A stretch of 64,000 nucleotides of DNA from positions 29,525,777 through 29,589,776 of the forward strand of contig CM055093.1 in assembly GCA_029204225.1 (NCBI GenBank). Reading direction: 5' to 3'. The notes beneath the pieces are model-generated. The model saw only the letters and a list, made by a program, of their open reading frames with translations, was not told where the DNA came from and searched no databases. Each line of letters opens with the position of its first letter. The stretch's first letter is position 1. Shown piece by piece: positions 62,421 to 64,000 of the stretch. The stretch is from Diphasiastrum complanatum (Eukaryota > Streptophyta > Lycopodiopsida > Lycopodiales > Lycopodiaceae). Made by a program: the position numbers and the translations under genes.

Positions 62421-62879
62421 AACATAACATCCTTAAACTCTCAATCTCCTCTTTCTATCGAGTCCTAGCATGCCTTCGTTAGATTCATAACAATGGCTAC
62501 TTTTTTTCCCAAGAGGTTTTAACCTTTCAATTTCGACATTAAACCCAAATTGTAAAGCACTATCTTATGGTCCATTGGGTCACCAAATCCCAATCCTCAT
62601 AGAGCACCACAATCTACTCAATCACAAGGTTATCCAGTAAGGAGTACAATCAATCACTTAGAACAATCGATACATTCAACTTGTTTGTAGTTGTTTGTAG
62701 ACTATACTATTGTCGACCTTGGGCCGTCAATACAAATGACTACCACAATCAATAGAATTGACTGCTTAACGAACACCAATTTCAAAATTAATAATATGAA
62801 TAACAACCATGATATCAGCCAAACAACAAAGGATGAGAAAGATGTGATGCCTTTAGGTTTATGCCAATGGAGGGGTGGT

Positions 62880-63430
62880 GTATCGAACCCATGACCTCAT
62901 GTTTAAAGAAAGATGTAATGAAAGGAAAGCCATGCAAAAGAGTTCTCGGCTCATTAATGTATGCAATGGAGTGCACACAACCAGACATAGGCATTGTTGT
63001 GACAAAGCTAGTTAATCTTGGCACCAAAAATTGGGACGTTGCAAGAAGATTGTGAAATAAACAATGAGGTGTGCACTCTTGTACAAAGTAGCACATGATC
63101 TTATTAGTGGATTTGGGGCTTAAGACAAGATAAGGGATTAACTGATCCACAGTAAAACTAGAGATACATGTTCACCAATGCAAGAGCAACTATAAGTTGG
63201 GGAGGTGGCGAGCAGCACTCAATTGCTTTGGATTGCCTCGAAAGAAGCACACAAGGATGTTTGTAGATACATCTAGACTCAAAACCTTATAATTGAGATA
63301 GGTATGTTCATAGAAGTAATGACACCATACAACGGTAATGGGGGATGTGTACTCCTATGTGACTTTCACAAGAACACCAAGCAAATTGCTCTTCAGCATC
63401 ACCTCGATCTTAACATGGCTCATGAATAAT
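62880..63430 (+). mobile_element. Ty1/copia RT/RNase H remnant
   Basis: It reads CKRVLGSLMYAMECTQPDIG and VVTKLVNLGTKNWDVARRL (end of the RT region), then across shifts FTNARATISWGGGEQHSIAL of RNase H. Many stops follow, and the end is indistinct. Confidence 0.6.
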
Positions 63431-63505
63431 ATTTGGAAATTATGCTCCAAATATTGTCATACTAGTATGTTGGCCAACAACATGACCAAGGCATGCCTCA
63501 GTCTC

Positions 63506-63506
<1 letters not shown>

Positions 63507-63549
<43 letters not shown>
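63507..63549. repeat. (AG)n tract
   Basis: A pure 43-bp tract with no adjacent LINE hairpin. The remaining 450 bp to the window end hold nothing recognisable. Confidence 0.9.
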
Positions 63550-63552
<3 letters not shown>

Positions 63553-64000
63553 TGAGGTAGTTGAAAATCGATCAATTCACAAATCAGATTAAAATGGCAG
63601 TTATGGCTGCCACGAGGCACAAAGCAAAGATAGCTATGTTTAAGTTTTTTATGTGTACATAAGAACGAAACAACCAAATGCTGAGAAGATTTTAACCTTT
63701 GCAAGTTGAGTCTACTTAGTACTCTTCATGTGCCACGACCTGATTGTATTATTAAGCTGTGTTGATGGATTGATGAGTTGGGCAGACACCTAATTTTCTT
63801 GTCATCATACAGACAATGCTAAGCTAAGCCAAAAGTCGTATATGAAATACACAAAAGAAAAGGATCAACATAAAAAATGCATCTCGTTATGGAATGCATA
63901 CTCCACAATTGCTAGCAAACTTTTAAGTGCTTTTACTCGTCCAAACATACTGATTTGCCAGTTGAGAAGAAACAAACCACGACGAAATGGAGTAAAAAGA

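Larger units (their letters stand above)
61058..62879. other. A/T-rich non-coding stretch
   Basis: No gene is recognised. It holds a 62-bp tandem repeat, a short (AG)n at 62214-62237 and an isolated LINE-type hairpin at 62383-62397. Confidence 0.5.

Overview
The window is nuclear DNA of a land plant, very probably one with a large, repeat-rich genome such as a fern, other seed-free plant or gymnosperm. This is inferred from chromodomain Ty3/gypsy elements, Ty1/copia elements primed by initiator tRNA-Met, abundant non-L1-type LINEs and one intron-rich host gene. The exact lineage cannot be fixed from sequence alone.

The backbone is a host gene on the minus strand. Six short exons (47155-47054, 46202-46135, 19888-19843, 19685-19625, 5441-5388, 4986-4906) join in phase into 137 open codons that match the WD40 protein THO complex subunit 6 (THOC6/THO6, DWA1-like). 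Two introns are enormous (about 26.2 kb and 14.2 kb) and are filled with transposons, mostly on the plus strand, antisense to the gene. The first and last exons are not identified; a degenerate block at 4655-4395 may be a decayed continuation.

Region by region: 1-4036 holds two minus-strand LINEs joined head to tail through a (TC)n tract. 4037-9345 is intron sequence with a tRNA-derived retroposon bearing a perfect 17-bp target duplication, and LINE tails. 9360-17130 holds a second LINE type, split gypsy, a hAT-like remnant, and two different copia bodies around one LTR; the first copia carries a 344-bp hAT-type MITE. 17330-17845 is an old LINE RT. 20960-37945 is a gypsy remnant followed by a chain of LINEs; one is interrupted by a composite LTR element whose 5' half is copia and 3' half gypsy, fused in frame. 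37946-39504 is an unrecognised minus-strand coiled-coil coding remnant. 40139-45540 is a second LINE chain. 48556-61057 holds a copia RT fragment, a minus-strand gypsy and a plus-strand chromodomain gypsy. 61058-64000 is mostly non-coding with a copia remnant.

The most distinctive system is the LINE family. Copies end in a small 3' hairpin whose stem sequence co-varies between copies, followed by (TTC)n/(TC)n. The next copy starts inside that tract, building head-to-tail arrays. ORF1 and ORF2 are in one frame separated only by a UAG, with no AUG available for ORF2. This suggests (TC)n-targeted LINEs that use stop-codon readthrough.
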